Source: Bacteroidota bacterium (GTDB lineage Bacteria > Bacteroidota > Bacteroidia > Chitinophagales > Saprospiraceae). Taken from it: 64,000 nt of DNA. The stretch covers positions 51,516-115,515 of the forward strand of contig JAKQHS010000178.1 in assembly GCA_029557915.1 (NCBI GenBank), given 5' to 3'. Under the pieces are notes generated by a model that saw only the letters and a list, made by a program, of their open reading frames with translations, made no database searches and had not been told where the DNA came from. Position 1 is the stretch's first letter; every line of letters starts with the position of its first letter. Position numbers and translations under genes: made by a program. This document shows positions 8,640-17,616 of this stretch, piece after piece.

Positions 8640-9887
8640 ATGTTTTTTCGACTTTTTTATGAAGGAGTGGTGCAATCCTTTTCGCAGCTGGTAGCCAATA
8701 AGCTCAGGACTTTTTTGTCTCTCCTGGGCATTACCATTGGCATCTTTTGCATCATATCCGTCCTTTCGGCGGTGGATTCGCTGGAAGACAATATAAAAAG
8801 CAGCTTCGAAAAACTGGGAAACGACGTCCTCTACATCACTAAAATGCCCTGGAACGAAGACCCCGGCCAGAATTATTTTAAATACCTGCGCAGGCCAAAC
8901 GCCACCTACCAGGAACTCGAGGCGGTGAAAACCAAGGTCAGGAACGCATCCATGGTCGCCCTGCAGGTCTTTATCGGGGGCAGCAACCTGAAATACCAAA
9001 ACAACAGCGTCGGCGGGGCCTTTGTGCTGGCCGTGAGTTACGATTACAACGACCTGTATAAGATAGAATATCAGGGTGGCAGGTTCCTCACCCCCTTTGA
9101 GTATGAAAACGGGTCGGACAAGGTGATTATCGGCGCTGAAATCGCGGAAAACCTCTTTAATACCCTCGACCCGGTCGGCAAGTCCATTAAGCTGAAAGAC
9201 CGGAAAATGGAAGTGGTCGGTGTCATTAAAAAATCCGGCAAGGACCTGATCAACCCGGCTGATTTTGACCGGGCGGTCATCGTCGGGTATAATACCGCTA
9301 AAAAGCTGGTGAATGTCAAAAACAACCGCCTGTGGGGCACCAACCTCATGGTAAAAGCCGCTGAAGGGTCAGATCTGGAAGACCTCAAAGCCGAAGTCAT
9401 TTCCGTACTAAAAGCCGAGAGGCGGCAAAAACCTTATGAAGAACCCAACTTTTCGATCAATGAAATGTCCATCCTCACCAATATCCTGGATAATTTTTTC
9501 GGAGTACTCAACCTGGTGGGCATTGTCATCGGATTTTTTGCCATCCTCGTGGGCATGTTCAGCGTGGCAAACATCATGTTTGTCAGTGTCAAGGAACGGA
9601 CCAACATCATTGGCATCAAGAAGGCGCTCGGCGCGAGACAGTACTTTATCCTCCTTGAATTTTTAATCGAAGCCGTCATCTTGTGCGTCGTCGGAGGCAT
9701 ATTGGGCCTGAGCCTGGTCTTTCTGATCCTTAAAGTGCTTTCCTCCGTCTTCGGATATGTCATGTTCCTTTCCCTCAAGAATATCCTGATTGGAGTCAGC
9801 CTCTCCATATTTATCGGTATCCTGGCCGGGTTTATACCGGCATTGAATGCTGCAAAAATGGACCCTGTGGTGGCGATAAGGAAGTAG
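8640..9887 (+). CDS. ABC transporter permease, MacB/FtsX family
   Basis: Protein of 415 residues with the four-helix layout of the family: one membrane segment at about residues 20-42, a large periplasmic MacB-type domain (about 45-280), then three helices (about 285-310, 335-360, 375-400) ending AALNAAKMDPVVAIRK. The C-terminal signature is typical of these permeases, which work mechanically rather than moving solutes through a channel. No ATPase gene is adjacent, so the partner is encoded elsewhere. The TAG stop at 9885-9887 is also the first three bases of a heptanucleotide array. Confidence 0.9.
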   Translation: MFFRLFYEGVVQSFSQLVANKLRTFLSLLGITIGIFCIISVLSAVDSLEDNIKSSFEKLGNDVLYITKMPWNEDPGQNYFKYLRRPNATYQELEAVKTKVRNASMVALQVFIGGSNLKYQNNSVGGAFVLAVSYDYNDLYKIEYQGGRFLTPFEYENGSDKVIIGAEIAENLFNTLDPVGKSIKLKDRKMEVVGVIKKSGKDLINPADFDRAVIVGYNTAKKLVNVKNNRLWGTNLMVKAAEGSDLEDLKAEVISVLKAERRQKPYEEPNFSINEMSILTNILDNFFGVLNLVGIVIGFFAILVGMFSVANIMFVSVKERTNIIGIKKALGARQYFILLEFLIEAVILCVVGGILGLSLVFLILKVLSSVFGYVMFLSLKNILIGVSLSIFIGILAGFIPALNAAKMDPVVAIRK

Positions 9888-9992
9888 TCAGTAATCAGTA
9901 ATCAGTAGTCAGTAGTCAGTAGTCAATAGTCAATAGTCAATAGTCAGCGGTCAGTAGTCAGTAGTCAATAGTCAATAGTCAGCATTCAGCAT
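9885..9992 (+). repeat. Heptanucleotide tandem array TAGTCAG/TAGTCAA
   Basis: About 15 imperfect copies of a 7-base unit, mostly TAGTCAG and TAGTCAA, starting at the TAG that ends the permease gene. Because 7 is not a multiple of 3, successive TAGs fall in all three frames. After the array (9993-10143) the spacer holds degenerate TCAGCAT copies and a run of AGCTGA-like units at 10096-10133, with no gene. Confidence 0.85.
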
Positions 9993-10143
9993 TCAAGCTC
10001 ACTGCTCGCAAACGACTCTCGTTTCTCAATAAGTGGTTCGGTCGACTCGACGTGGGGATGGTCGTGCAGATCATAAAAGTGATATTCCAGCTAAGCTGAT
10101 AGCAGATAGCTGAAAATTGAAAGCTGAAAGCTGATCCCTGGCC

Positions 10144-10488
10144 TTATTTCGCTTTAGCGGCGACGGCTTTGAATGCCTCAGGATGGTTCATGGCCAGGTC
10201 AGCGAGAACCTTCCGGTTGAGCAGGATATTTTTGGAAGAGAGGCCATGGATCAATTTGGAATAAGAAAGGCCTTCCAGACGGGCAGCGGCGTTGATTCGC
10301 GCGATCCAAAGGGCCCTGAAAGCCCTTTTCTTGGTTTTGCGGTCCCGGTAAGCGTATTTCCAGGCCCTTTCCAGGGTATGCTTGGCTGCGGTGAGAATGT
10401 TTCTACGAGCTCCCCAAAATCCTTTGGTGGCTTTGAGTAATTTTTTCCTTCTTGCTCTGGAGGCAACGTGGTTGACTGAACGTGGCAT
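10144..10488 (-). CDS. rplT: 50S ribosomal protein L20
   Basis: Protein of 114 residues with the family start [16 protein letters not shown] and the [11 protein letters not shown] segment near residue 66. It binds 23S rRNA early in 50S assembly. It is the last gene of infC-rpmI-rplT, in the order usual for bacteria. Confidence 0.97.
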   Translation of the reverse strand: MPRSVNHVASRARRKKLLKATKGFWGARRNILTAAKHTLERAWKYAYRDRKTKKRAFRALWIARINAAARLEGLSYSKLIHGLSSKNILLNRKVLADLAMNHPEAFKAVAAKAK

Positions 10489-10569
10489 TTGAAGATGGGT
10501 TAGCGGCTTTCCAGGGACTTTTTTAAGGTACTTTGCTCCTGATGGGCCGGGTTAAAAAATGGAAGTCGG

Positions 10570-10767
10570 TTAACGCAAGGCGAGCATTCGCAATACTCTT
10601 TTTTCATCGGCCTGGCTGACCAGGGCCATATCGCGGTTGGCCAGTTTGGCTTTTTTGGATTTCTGGCGAAGCCGGTGGGACGTATTCGCCTGGAATCTTT
10701 TGACTTTACCTGTTCCAGTGACGCGAAAACGCTTCTTCGCACTGGAATTTGTTTTCATCTTTGGCAT
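10570..10767 (-). CDS. rpmI: 50S ribosomal protein L35
   Basis: Small basic protein of 65 residues starting MPKMKTNSSAKKRF, with the family segments TGTGKVKRF and SHRLRQKSKK. It lies between infC and rplT, 81 bases before rplT. It has its own promoter candidate just upstream, so L35 and L20 may be made at higher levels than IF3. Confidence 0.97.
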   Translation of the reverse strand: MPKMKTNSSAKKRFRVTGTGKVKRFQANTSHRLRQKSKKAKLANRDMALVSQADEKRVLRMLALR

Positions 10768-10789
10768 ATCGCTTAATTAAAAAGTGGGG

Positions 10790-10822
10790 CAAAGATAATC
10801 TTTTCCTGTGGATCCTGTCAAA
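10790..10822 (-). promoter_or_regulatory. Internal promoter before rpmI-rplT
   Basis: On the minus strand TTTG (10819-10822) is followed after 21 bases by TATCTTTG (10790-10797), close to the ideal Bacteroidota promoter. It lies in the 77-base gap between infC and rpmI, about 23 bases before the rpmI ATG. Confidence 0.65.
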
Positions 10823-10844
10823 AATGTTTGCCCCGGAAATCCGG

Positions 10845-11459
10845 CTATTTTTTGACCGTTCCTTTGCGGGGGGCAAGCAGGATGAACATTTTTTTCCCTT
10901 CCAGTTTGGGGAGGGCCTCCGTAGCGGCGATGTCTTCCAGTTCCTTTATGAATTTGAGCAATAAAAGTTCTCCGCGATCCTTAAAAACCACGCTCCGGCC
11001 TTTAAAAAATACATAGGCCCTTACTTTGGACCCTTCCTGAAGGAAATTGCGGGCATGCCTAACCTTAAATTCAAAATCGTGGTCGTCGGTATTGGGGCCA
11101 AACCGGATTTCCTTGACCTCGGCCTTGATGGCCTTGGCTTTCAGTTCCTTTTCTTTTTTTTCCTTCTGAAAGAGGTATTTATTGACATCAATGATCCTGC
11201 AGACGGGCGGGTCGGCATTCGGTGAGATTTCCACCAGGTCAAGATTAAGCAGCTCAGCCCAGCGCAGGGCCTGCCTGGTCGGATATACGCCCGGCTCAAT
11301 GGGTGGTTCGTTGTCTATGACCAGTTCGTGAAGATTTTCCCCGACGAGCCGGACCTCGGGGACCCTGATTTCCCCATTGATCCGGAATCCATAATCTTTT
11401 TTAATCGGTGCCCCCCGGTAGGGCATTCGTGGCTTAAAAGTGGGCTTTTGCTGCTGCAA
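10845..11459 (-). CDS. infC: Translation initiation factor IF-3
   Basis: Both IF3 domains are present: the N-terminal domain ([17 protein letters not shown]), the linker rich in Lys and Glu, and the C-terminal domain ([20 protein letters not shown]). The listed start is a TTG at 11457-11459, preceded in frame by AAC, ATA and a TAA stop. An internal ATG at 11424-11426 would give 193 residues, still with the complete N-domain. Many bacteria use a rare infC start codon for autoregulation, so the absence of ATG at the frame start may be functional. Confidence 0.93.
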   Translation of the reverse strand: MQQQKPTFKPRMPYRGAPIKKDYGFRINGEIRVPEVRLVGENLHELVIDNEPPIEPGVYPTRQALRWAELLNLDLVEISPNADPPVCRIIDVNKYLFQKEKKEKELKAKAIKAEVKEIRFGPNTDDHDFEFKVRHARNFLQEGSKVRAYVFFKGRSVVFKDRGELLLLKFIKELEDIAATEALPKLEGKKMFILLAPRKGTVKK

Positions 11460-11611
11460 GTTTATTTATGTTTGGTTAAAAAATATCAAGCTGGAATAAA
11501 GGCAGGCTCCTGCAAACCGCTGACGGAATATTGATTGCATGAAAAATCTGCACCGTAATACAAGGGATCAGCGGACAAAACTAAATAATATTTTTCATTC
11601 AGGAGGCTGGC

Positions 11612-14143
11612 CTAGGAAGTCGCTTCCTTGTGAAGCATGATTTTTAATCCGGTCTTTTCCTCATTCAGGGTTGCTTCCAGGATAGACCCTTCTTCCGGTC
11701 CTTCATTCAGGATGAATTCGGCCAGCGGATCTTCTATGTATTTCTGTATCGCACGGTTTAAAGGCCTTGCCCCGAACTGAGGATCGAAGCCCTTTTCAGC
11801 CACAAACTTTTTAGCTTCAGGGGTCAGTTTCAACTCGTAGTTGAGGTTGCCCAGCCTTTTGGCCAGTCCGTTGAGGGAGAGGTCTATGATCTGGAAGATC
11901 TGGTCTTCAGAAAGGCTATTGAAAATGATGACGTCGTCAATCCGGTTGAGGAATTCAGGCGAAAAGGTCTTTTTCAAGGCGTTTTGGATCACCGACTTCG
12001 TATTGTCCTCAGCCGCTTCCACGCGGGCCTTGGTAGCAAATCCAACGCCCTGCCCGAAATCTTTCAACTGGCGGACCCCGATATTGGAAGTCATGATGAT
12101 CAGGGTATTTTTGAAATCGATTTTACGGCCGAGGCCATCGGTGAGTAAACCATCGTCCAGCACCTGGAGCAGGATGTTATAAATATCCGGGTGTGCCTTT
12201 TCTATTTCATCCAACAGGATCACCGAATAAGGTTTTCGCCTGACTTTTTCGGTGAGTTGGCCCCCTTCTTCGTACCCGACATAACCCGGAGGCGCCCCGA
12301 TCAGCCGGCTCACGGAAAACTTCTCCATGTACTCGCTCATATCAATCCGGATCAGCGAATCTTCATTGTCGAAAAGATAGCGGGCAAGGGCTTTGGCAAG
12401 TTCGGTTTTTCCGACTCCGGTGGGGCCGAGGAAAATGAAAGTGCCGATCGGTTTTTTAGGGTCTTTGAGCCCAACCCGGTTACGCTGGATGGCTTTGGTG
12501 ATTTTCTCTATGGCTTCATCCTGCCCGATGATCACTTTTTTCATGTCATCGGTCATATTGACCAGCCGTTTGCTTTCGCTTTGGGCGACCCGTTTGACCG
12601 GAATACCCGTCATCATAGCGATGATTTCGGCAATATCGTCCGTATCCACCGGGTATTTTTTGACCTTGGCTTCCTCTTCCCATTGTTCTTTGGCAGATTC
12701 CAGTTTGGCCTGCAATTTAGATTCCGTATCCCGGTATTCGGCGGCTTTTTCGTATTGCTGATTTTTTACCGCGCTGTTTTTGAGTTCCTTGATCGCCTCT
12801 ATTTTTTGCTCGATCTCTTCGATGTGTTTTGGAACATGAATGTTTTTCAGGTGCACCCTGGCGCCCACCTCATCCAGGACGTCAATGGCTTTATCCGGTA
12901 AAAAACGGTCGGTGATGTACCGGTCGCTCAGTTTTACACAGGCTTTGATGGCCTCATCGGAATAATTGACGTTGTGATAATCTTCGTACTTGGATTTGAT
13001 GTTGTTGAGGATGGCTATGGCTTCGTCGGCAGATGGCGGATCCACCATCACTTTCTGAAATCTCCGGTCGAGCGCCCCGTCTTTTTCAATGTACTGGCGG
13101 TATTCATCCAGGGTGGAGGCTCCAATGCACTGCAACTCACCCCTGGCCAGGGCCGGCTTAAAAATATTGGAGGCATCCAGCGATCCGGTAGCTCCCCCGG
13201 CTCCCACAATGGTATGAATTTCGTCGATGAAAAGAATGACATCCCTGGATTTCTCCAGTTCGTTCATGATGGCTTTCATGCGCTCTTCAAACTGGCCGCG
13301 GTATTTGGTGCCGGCCACCAGGGCCGCCAGGTCGAGCATGACAATCCTTTTGTTGTAAAGGGTCCGGCTCACTTTTTTCTGTATAATCCGGAGGGCAAGG
13401 CCCTCCACGATGGCGGTCTTGCCGACCCCGGGTTCTCCAATGAGGATCGGGTTATTTTTCTTGCGGCGGCTCAGGATCTGGGAAACCCTCTCGATCTCAT
13501 TCTCCCGGCCTACGATGGGGTCCAGTTTGTCTTCTTCGGCAAGACGGGTGATGTCCCGGCCGAAATTATCCAGTACGGGAGTGCGGGATTTGTTGCCGCC
13601 TTTCCGTGGAAATTTGGAAGAGCCCTCTTCCTCAAAATTGGATTCGGATTCACTTTGGGCCTGGGCAAAATAGTCGCTGTTGGCCAGGTCCTGCTCCTGG
13701 ATCACATACTGCAACTCCGAACGGAAGGTTTCATAGTCCACGTCCAGTTCACCCAGGATCCGGGTGGCTTCGCTGTCTTTATGTTTTAAAATGGAAAGCA
13801 TGAGGTGCTCCGGAGCCACAGTGTCCTGTTTCATTTCTTTTGCTTCGAGGTGGCTCAGGCGGTAAATGCGTTCCGCATGTTTGCTCAGGGGTAAATCCTC
13901 CCGCACGGCAGCAGAAGGAGGATTATTGGCCAGCTCTTTCTGCAGCACTTTTTCAAGCTTATATTTCAACTCGGTACAGTCGACTTCGAGGCTTTCCAGG
14001 ACTTTAACAACCAGATTGTCCTTGTCCTTGAGTAAACCAAGGAGGAAATGCTCAGTACCGACAAAATCATGGCGCAGCCGGTTGGCTTCTTCCCGGCTTT
14101 TGCGAATCACATCCTGAAATTGCGGTGATCTTTTATTGCTCAT
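11612..14143 (-). CDS. clpC: ATP-dependent Clp protease ATP-binding subunit ClpC
   Basis: AAA+ unfoldase of 843 residues. A double Clp N-domain covers residues 1-150. AAA module 1 has Walker A GEPGVGKT at 236-243 and Walker B VILFIDE near 302-308. A UVR motif with [12 protein letters not shown] lies near 460-475, which distinguishes ClpC from ClpB. AAA module 2 has Walker A GPTGVGKT at 573-580. It feeds substrates to ClpP, which is not in the window. A Ser/Glu-rich linker (residues 160-185) separates the N-domain from the first module. Leftward single gene. Confidence 0.95.
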   Translation of the reverse strand: MSNKRSPQFQDVIRKSREEANRLRHDFVGTEHFLLGLLKDKDNLVVKVLESLEVDCTELKYKLEKVLQKELANNPPSAAVREDLPLSKHAERIYRLSHLEAKEMKQDTVAPEHLMLSILKHKDSEATRILGELDVDYETFRSELQYVIQEQDLANSDYFAQAQSESESNFEEEGSSKFPRKGGNKSRTPVLDNFGRDITRLAEEDKLDPIVGRENEIERVSQILSRRKKNNPILIGEPGVGKTAIVEGLALRIIQKKVSRTLYNKRIVMLDLAALVAGTKYRGQFEERMKAIMNELEKSRDVILFIDEIHTIVGAGGATGSLDASNIFKPALARGELQCIGASTLDEYRQYIEKDGALDRRFQKVMVDPPSADEAIAILNNIKSKYEDYHNVNYSDEAIKACVKLSDRYITDRFLPDKAIDVLDEVGARVHLKNIHVPKHIEEIEQKIEAIKELKNSAVKNQQYEKAAEYRDTESKLQAKLESAKEQWEEEAKVKKYPVDTDDIAEIIAMMTGIPVKRVAQSESKRLVNMTDDMKKVIIGQDEAIEKITKAIQRNRVGLKDPKKPIGTFIFLGPTGVGKTELAKALARYLFDNEDSLIRIDMSEYMEKFSVSRLIGAPPGYVGYEEGGQLTEKVRRKPYSVILLDEIEKAHPDIYNILLQVLDDGLLTDGLGRKIDFKNTLIIMTSNIGVRQLKDFGQGVGFATKARVEAAEDNTKSVIQNALKKTFSPEFLNRIDDVIIFNSLSEDQIFQIIDLSLNGLAKRLGNLNYELKLTPEAKKFVAEKGFDPQFGARPLNRAIQKYIEDPLAEFILNEGPEEGSILEATLNEEKTGLKIMLHKEATS

Positions 14144-14364
14144 TGGTAAAAATTAATGGTCAAACAAGTTTACGGTTTTTAAAACAGATCCACAAATCAT
14201 TTTAATCATGTACCTGTTCTTGAGAAATTAACAAATTATCCGGCATTAGTTTCATGTTTTATAAAAAATTAAGTAAACACTAACTACTTCCGGTTTTGCA
14301 TTTCTTTTAACCGATTTTAAATCCTCAAATTTCGACCCAAATGCCTTTTATGGACAAAAAAATC

Positions 14365-14372
14365 TAATTTTG
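14365..14372 (+). promoter_or_regulatory. -7 promoter box for the STAS gene
   Basis: TAATTTTG matches TAnnTTTG 22 bases before the ATG at 14395. A -33 box is not clear. The rest of the clpC/STAS spacer (14144-14364) is AT-rich and holds no gene I can see. Confidence 0.45.
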
Positions 14373-14394
14373 CGTCTCAAAATGACGAAATGAC

Positions 14395-14775
14395 ATGAAA
14401 TACGCAATCGATAAGGAAGACAGATATGCCATTTTAAAGTTAAATGAGGAGAATTTGAACTCGTTGATCGCCCCGGACCTTAAATCGGAATTTATATTTC
14501 TGAGGAACGAAGGGGTGCGAAACCTGATCCTGGACCTGTCCCAGGTCAAATATGTGGATTCGTCAGGTTTGTCTTCTATATTGACTGCCAATAGGTTGTG
14601 GAAGGATTTTGGTTCTTTCATCGTCACCGGCGTCCAACACGCCCCCGTGCAGAAACTCATTGAAATTTCCCGGCTTGAAACCATTCTCAACCTCGTGCCC
14701 ACGGTCCAGGAATCCATTGAATTTGCCATGATGGAAGATCTTCAGAAAGAGCTGGAAGACGGCAGCGACGAGTGA
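14395..14775 (+). CDS. STAS domain protein (anti-sigma factor antagonist type)
   Basis: Protein of 126 residues with one STAS domain. The segment SQVKYVDSSGLSSIL near residues 48-62 contains the Ser that partner kinases phosphorylate in SpoIIAA-like proteins. The last 20 residues are acidic. No anti-sigma kinase or sigma factor is nearby, so the partner is unknown. rnz follows after 21 bases in the same direction, so the two are probably cotranscribed. Confidence 0.88.
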   Translation: MKYAIDKEDRYAILKLNEENLNSLIAPDLKSEFIFLRNEGVRNLILDLSQVKYVDSSGLSSILTANRLWKDFGSFIVTGVQHAPVQKLIEISRLETILNLVPTVQESIEFAMMEDLQKELEDGSDE

Positions 14776-14796
14776 CCGGTAAGCCTCTCACACCCC

Positions 14797-15717
14797 ATGG
14801 CCCGCTTTGAAGTACTCATCCTGGGGAGCAGTTCCGCCCTCCCGGCCTATGGGCGGCACCCTTCGGCTCAGCTGGTCAATCTCCACGAAAACCTTTTCCT
14901 GATCGATTGCGGGGAAGGCACTCAAAGCCGTCTCGCCGAATTTGGATGCAAGATGCACCGCATCCGGGCTGTTTTTATTTCGCATCTTCACGGGGACCAT
15001 TACTTTGGACTGCCCGGATTGCTTACTTCCCTGAACCTCCTGGGCAGGACCGGGCCCCTGGATGTGTTCTGCCCTGAAGGCCTTGAACCCCTGATGGATG
15101 AAATCCTCCGCCTGGGACAAGGCGAGTTGCAATACAAAATCCAATGGCATACCCTGGTTGCAGGCGGGAAGAAAAAAATTTTTGAAGACCGGGTGATGGA
15201 AGTATTTTCATTTCCGCTGGCCCACCGGATCACCACCTTTGGATTTATGTTTTGTGAGAAACCCGGTATGCGTAAATTAAGACCGGAAAAGATCGCAGGC
15301 AGGGCTATTTCCTACGAAACGCTTAAAAAGCTCAAGGCGGGTATCGATGTCGTGGAAGAGTCCGGCCCGACTTATCTGTTCAGCGAATTTACAGAAGATC
15401 TTCCATCGCCCAGGAAGTATGCCTATTGTTCGGATACCCTGCCCCTGCACGGCCTGGTTTCCATCATCCGCGAAGCGGACCTCCTTTACCACGAGAGCAC
15501 TTATATGGAAGAACACCTGGAAAAAGCAGGTCTGAATTATCACAGCACCGCCTCACAGGCCGGTGCGATGGCTGCCTCAGCCAAAGTCAAAAAACTGATC
15601 GTCGGTCATTTTTCATCCAGGTATAAGCTTTTGGATGAGCTCCTGGCCGAAGCAAGAGCCGTTTTCCCAAATTCGGAATTGGCCCTGGAAGGCAAAAAAT
15701 TTGAAGTAGGCGGCTAA
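14797..15717 (+). CDS. rnz: Ribonuclease Z
   Basis: Metallo-beta-lactamase fold endonuclease that trims tRNA 3' ends. The 306-residue protein carries the zinc motif HLHGDH at residues 63-68, a DCGEGTQ segment near 37, and later histidine ligands in SDT and VGHFSSRY. A tRNA gene lies 12 bases past its stop on the other strand. That tRNA lacks an encoded CCA, the kind of substrate RNase Z processes. Confidence 0.95.
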   Translation: MARFEVLILGSSSALPAYGRHPSAQLVNLHENLFLIDCGEGTQSRLAEFGCKMHRIRAVFISHLHGDHYFGLPGLLTSLNLLGRTGPLDVFCPEGLEPLMDEILRLGQGELQYKIQWHTLVAGGKKKIFEDRVMEVFSFPLAHRITTFGFMFCEKPGMRKLRPEKIAGRAISYETLKKLKAGIDVVEESGPTYLFSEFTEDLPSPRKYAYCSDTLPLHGLVSIIREADLLYHESTYMEEHLEKAGLNYHSTASQAGAMAASAKVKKLIVGHFSSRYKLLDELLAEARAVFPNSELALEGKKFEVGG

Positions 15718-15729
15718 GGAAGGAAAAAG

Positions 15730-15802
15730 TGACTCCGCTGGGACTCGAACCCAGGGCCCATACATTAAAAGTGTATTGCTCTACCGACTGAGCTACGGAG
15801 TC
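15730..15802 (-). tRNA. tRNA-Lys (anticodon TTT)
   Basis: A 73-base minus-strand cloverleaf. The acceptor arms GACTCCG/CGGAGTC, D-arm GCTC/GAGC, anticodon stem ATACA/TGTAT with loop CTTTTAA (anticodon TTT), and T-arm CTGGG-TTCGAGT-CCCAG all pair perfectly; the discriminator base is A. CCA is not encoded. A T-run follows the 3' end. Confidence 0.97.
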
Positions 15803-15890
15803 AACCCTTTTGTATAAAGCGCTGCAAAGATATCTTTTTTTGATAAAATACCAAGCAATCGTCCAGATCAAAAATGGGCTCGACGATGCA

Positions 15891-16268
15891 TCAGAAGGGC
15901 AGGTCGTCTTCAAATTCGGGTGGGGCGGAGGTAGCCGGAGGAAAGGAAGACGGAGCCTGTGGTCCACTGGCTTTGGCAGACGGCGATGCCGGGCTGCCGG
16001 GGGAATCGGATTCGGTCACCCGCCAGGCTTTCACATCGGTGTACCACCGGCCATTGTATTCCCGGCTTTCGATATCAAAATCGATACTGAGATCGGTCCC
16101 CGGGATCAGTTTAAGTCCTCCCAATTTATCGCCCCAAACCGAAACACAGATCTTTCTCGGGTATTGGCCTTCCGTTTCGACGATGATCTCCTGTTTTCTC
16201 CATTCCCCGTTTTTGCCTTGTCCGGTCTGTGCCGGAAGCACTTGTACCAGTTTTGCCGTGATTTGCAT
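15891..16268 (-). CDS. DUF3127 protein with an SSB-like C-terminal tip
   Basis: Protein of 125 residues. Residues 1-85 form a beta-rich domain (ITAKLVQVLPAQTG, KQEIIVETEG, WTD-like strands) typical of DUF3127 and resembling an OB fold. A Ser/Pro/Ala-rich linker follows, then the acidic tip EFEDDLPF. The tip resembles the DDDIPF end by which SSB recruits repair and replication proteins, so a DNA-maintenance role is plausible but inferred. It follows xylA by 6 bases. Confidence 0.85.
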   Translation of the reverse strand: MQITAKLVQVLPAQTGQGKNGEWRKQEIIVETEGQYPRKICVSVWGDKLGGLKLIPGTDLSIDFDIESREYNGRWYTDVKAWRVTESDSPGSPASPSAKASGPQAPSSFPPATSAPPEFEDDLPF

Positions 16269-16274
16269 AAGCCT

Positions 16275-17609
16275 TTAAATATATAAGTTAATCAATTGTT
16301 CATAGAGTTCCTGCTTGCCGCTGAGTTGGGCGGGTTCGCCGTTTTGAAAAGCCAGGTCCCTCAGGTTTTCGAGGGTCATTTTGCCTTCTTCAAACAATTT
16401 GCCCTGTCCCTGGTCGAAGGATGTGTAACGGGCAGTCAGCCACTGGCTGTAGGGCGACTCCCGGAGCATCTGATCGGCTATGATCAGCGACCTGGCAAAA
16501 AGGTCCATTCCGTGGATATGAGCGATAAACAGGTCTTCCAGGTCGGTGCTGTTTCGGCGGATTTTGGCGTCAAAATTTATACCCCCTCCCTGGAGGCCGC
16601 CGGCCCTGAGGATGACCAGCATGGCTTCCACCGTTTCGTAAAGGTTGAGGGTGAACTGGTCGGTATCCCAACCGTTTTGTTGATCGCCCCGGTTGGCATC
16701 GATGCTTCCCAACATGCCGGCATCGGCCGCCACCTGCAGTTCATGCTGGAAGGTATGCCCCGAGAGGGTGGCATGGTTGACTTCGACGTTGATTTTAAAA
16801 TCCTTTTCCAGCCCATGGGCCCTTAGAAAGCCGATGACGGTTTCGCAATCGTAATCATACTGGTGTTTGGTGGGCTCCATGGGTTTGGGTTCAATAAAAA
16901 AATGGCCTTTAAATCCCTGTTTCCGGGCATAGTCCCTGGCCATTTGCAGGAACCTAGCCAGGTGTTCCTTTTCTCTTTGCATGTCTGTATTCAACAGGGA
17001 GAGGTAACCTTCCCGACCCCCCCAGAAAACATAATTTTCTCCTCCAAGCGTTATGGTCGCATCCAGAGCGTTCTTAACCTGAGTGGCTGCATAAGTGAGA
17101 ACGCGGAAATCCGGATTGGTAGCCGCCCCATTCATATACCTGGGATGGGAAAACAGGTTGGCGGTGCCCCAAAGCAGGCGGATACCGGATTCTTCCTGTT
17201 TGGTTTTGGCGTAACCGGTGATCGCCTGCAACCTTTTTTCCGACTCCGCCAGGGTGTCCGCTTCCTCGACCAGGTCAAAATCATGAAAACAATAATAGGG
17301 CGCCCCGACTTTGCTGATAAATTCAAAGGCGGCATCCATTTTATTTTTTGCCCGCTCCATGGGATCACGGCCTTCGAGCCAGGGCATGGGACGCGTGACC
17401 GATCCGAAAGGATCCGCGTTGCCATTGCAGAAGCTGTGCCAATAAGCAACGGCAAATTTCAGATGGTCTTTCATCTTTTTCCCGTTTACCACACGCTCCG
17501 GTTCGTACCATTTGAAGGCCAGTGGATTCTTTGACTGGCGCCCTTCGAACTGGATTTTTCCAATCCCCTTGAAATATTCCCGGTTCCCGATGGTGATTTT
17601 TCTAGTCAT
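16275..17609 (-). CDS. xylA: Xylose isomerase
   Basis: Interconverts D-xylose and D-xylulose. The start is the ATG at 17607-17609 (MTRKITIGN), giving 444 residues, the size of the longer XylA class; an upstream in-frame start would overlap the GH29 gene. Conserved features include [10 protein letters not shown], the catalytic His region near YYCFHDFD, metal-site segments [15 protein letters not shown] and [13 protein letters not shown], and WGGREGY. It lies 7 bases after the GH29 gene and one gene after xylB, completing the xylose-to-xylulose-5-phosphate pair. Confidence 0.96.
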   Translation of the reverse strand: MTRKITIGNREYFKGIGKIQFEGRQSKNPLAFKWYEPERVVNGKKMKDHLKFAVAYWHSFCNGNADPFGSVTRPMPWLEGRDPMERAKNKMDAAFEFISKVGAPYYCFHDFDLVEEADTLAESEKRLQAITGYAKTKQEESGIRLLWGTANLFSHPRYMNGAATNPDFRVLTYAATQVKNALDATITLGGENYVFWGGREGYLSLLNTDMQREKEHLARFLQMARDYARKQGFKGHFFIEPKPMEPTKHQYDYDCETVIGFLRAHGLEKDFKINVEVNHATLSGHTFQHELQVAADAGMLGSIDANRGDQQNGWDTDQFTLNLYETVEAMLVILRAGGLQGGGINFDAKIRRNSTDLEDLFIAHIHGMDLFARSLIIADQMLRESPYSQWLTARYTSFDQGQGKLFEEGKMTLENLRDLAFQNGEPAQLSGKQELYEQLINLYI

Positions 17610-17616
17610 GTTATTT

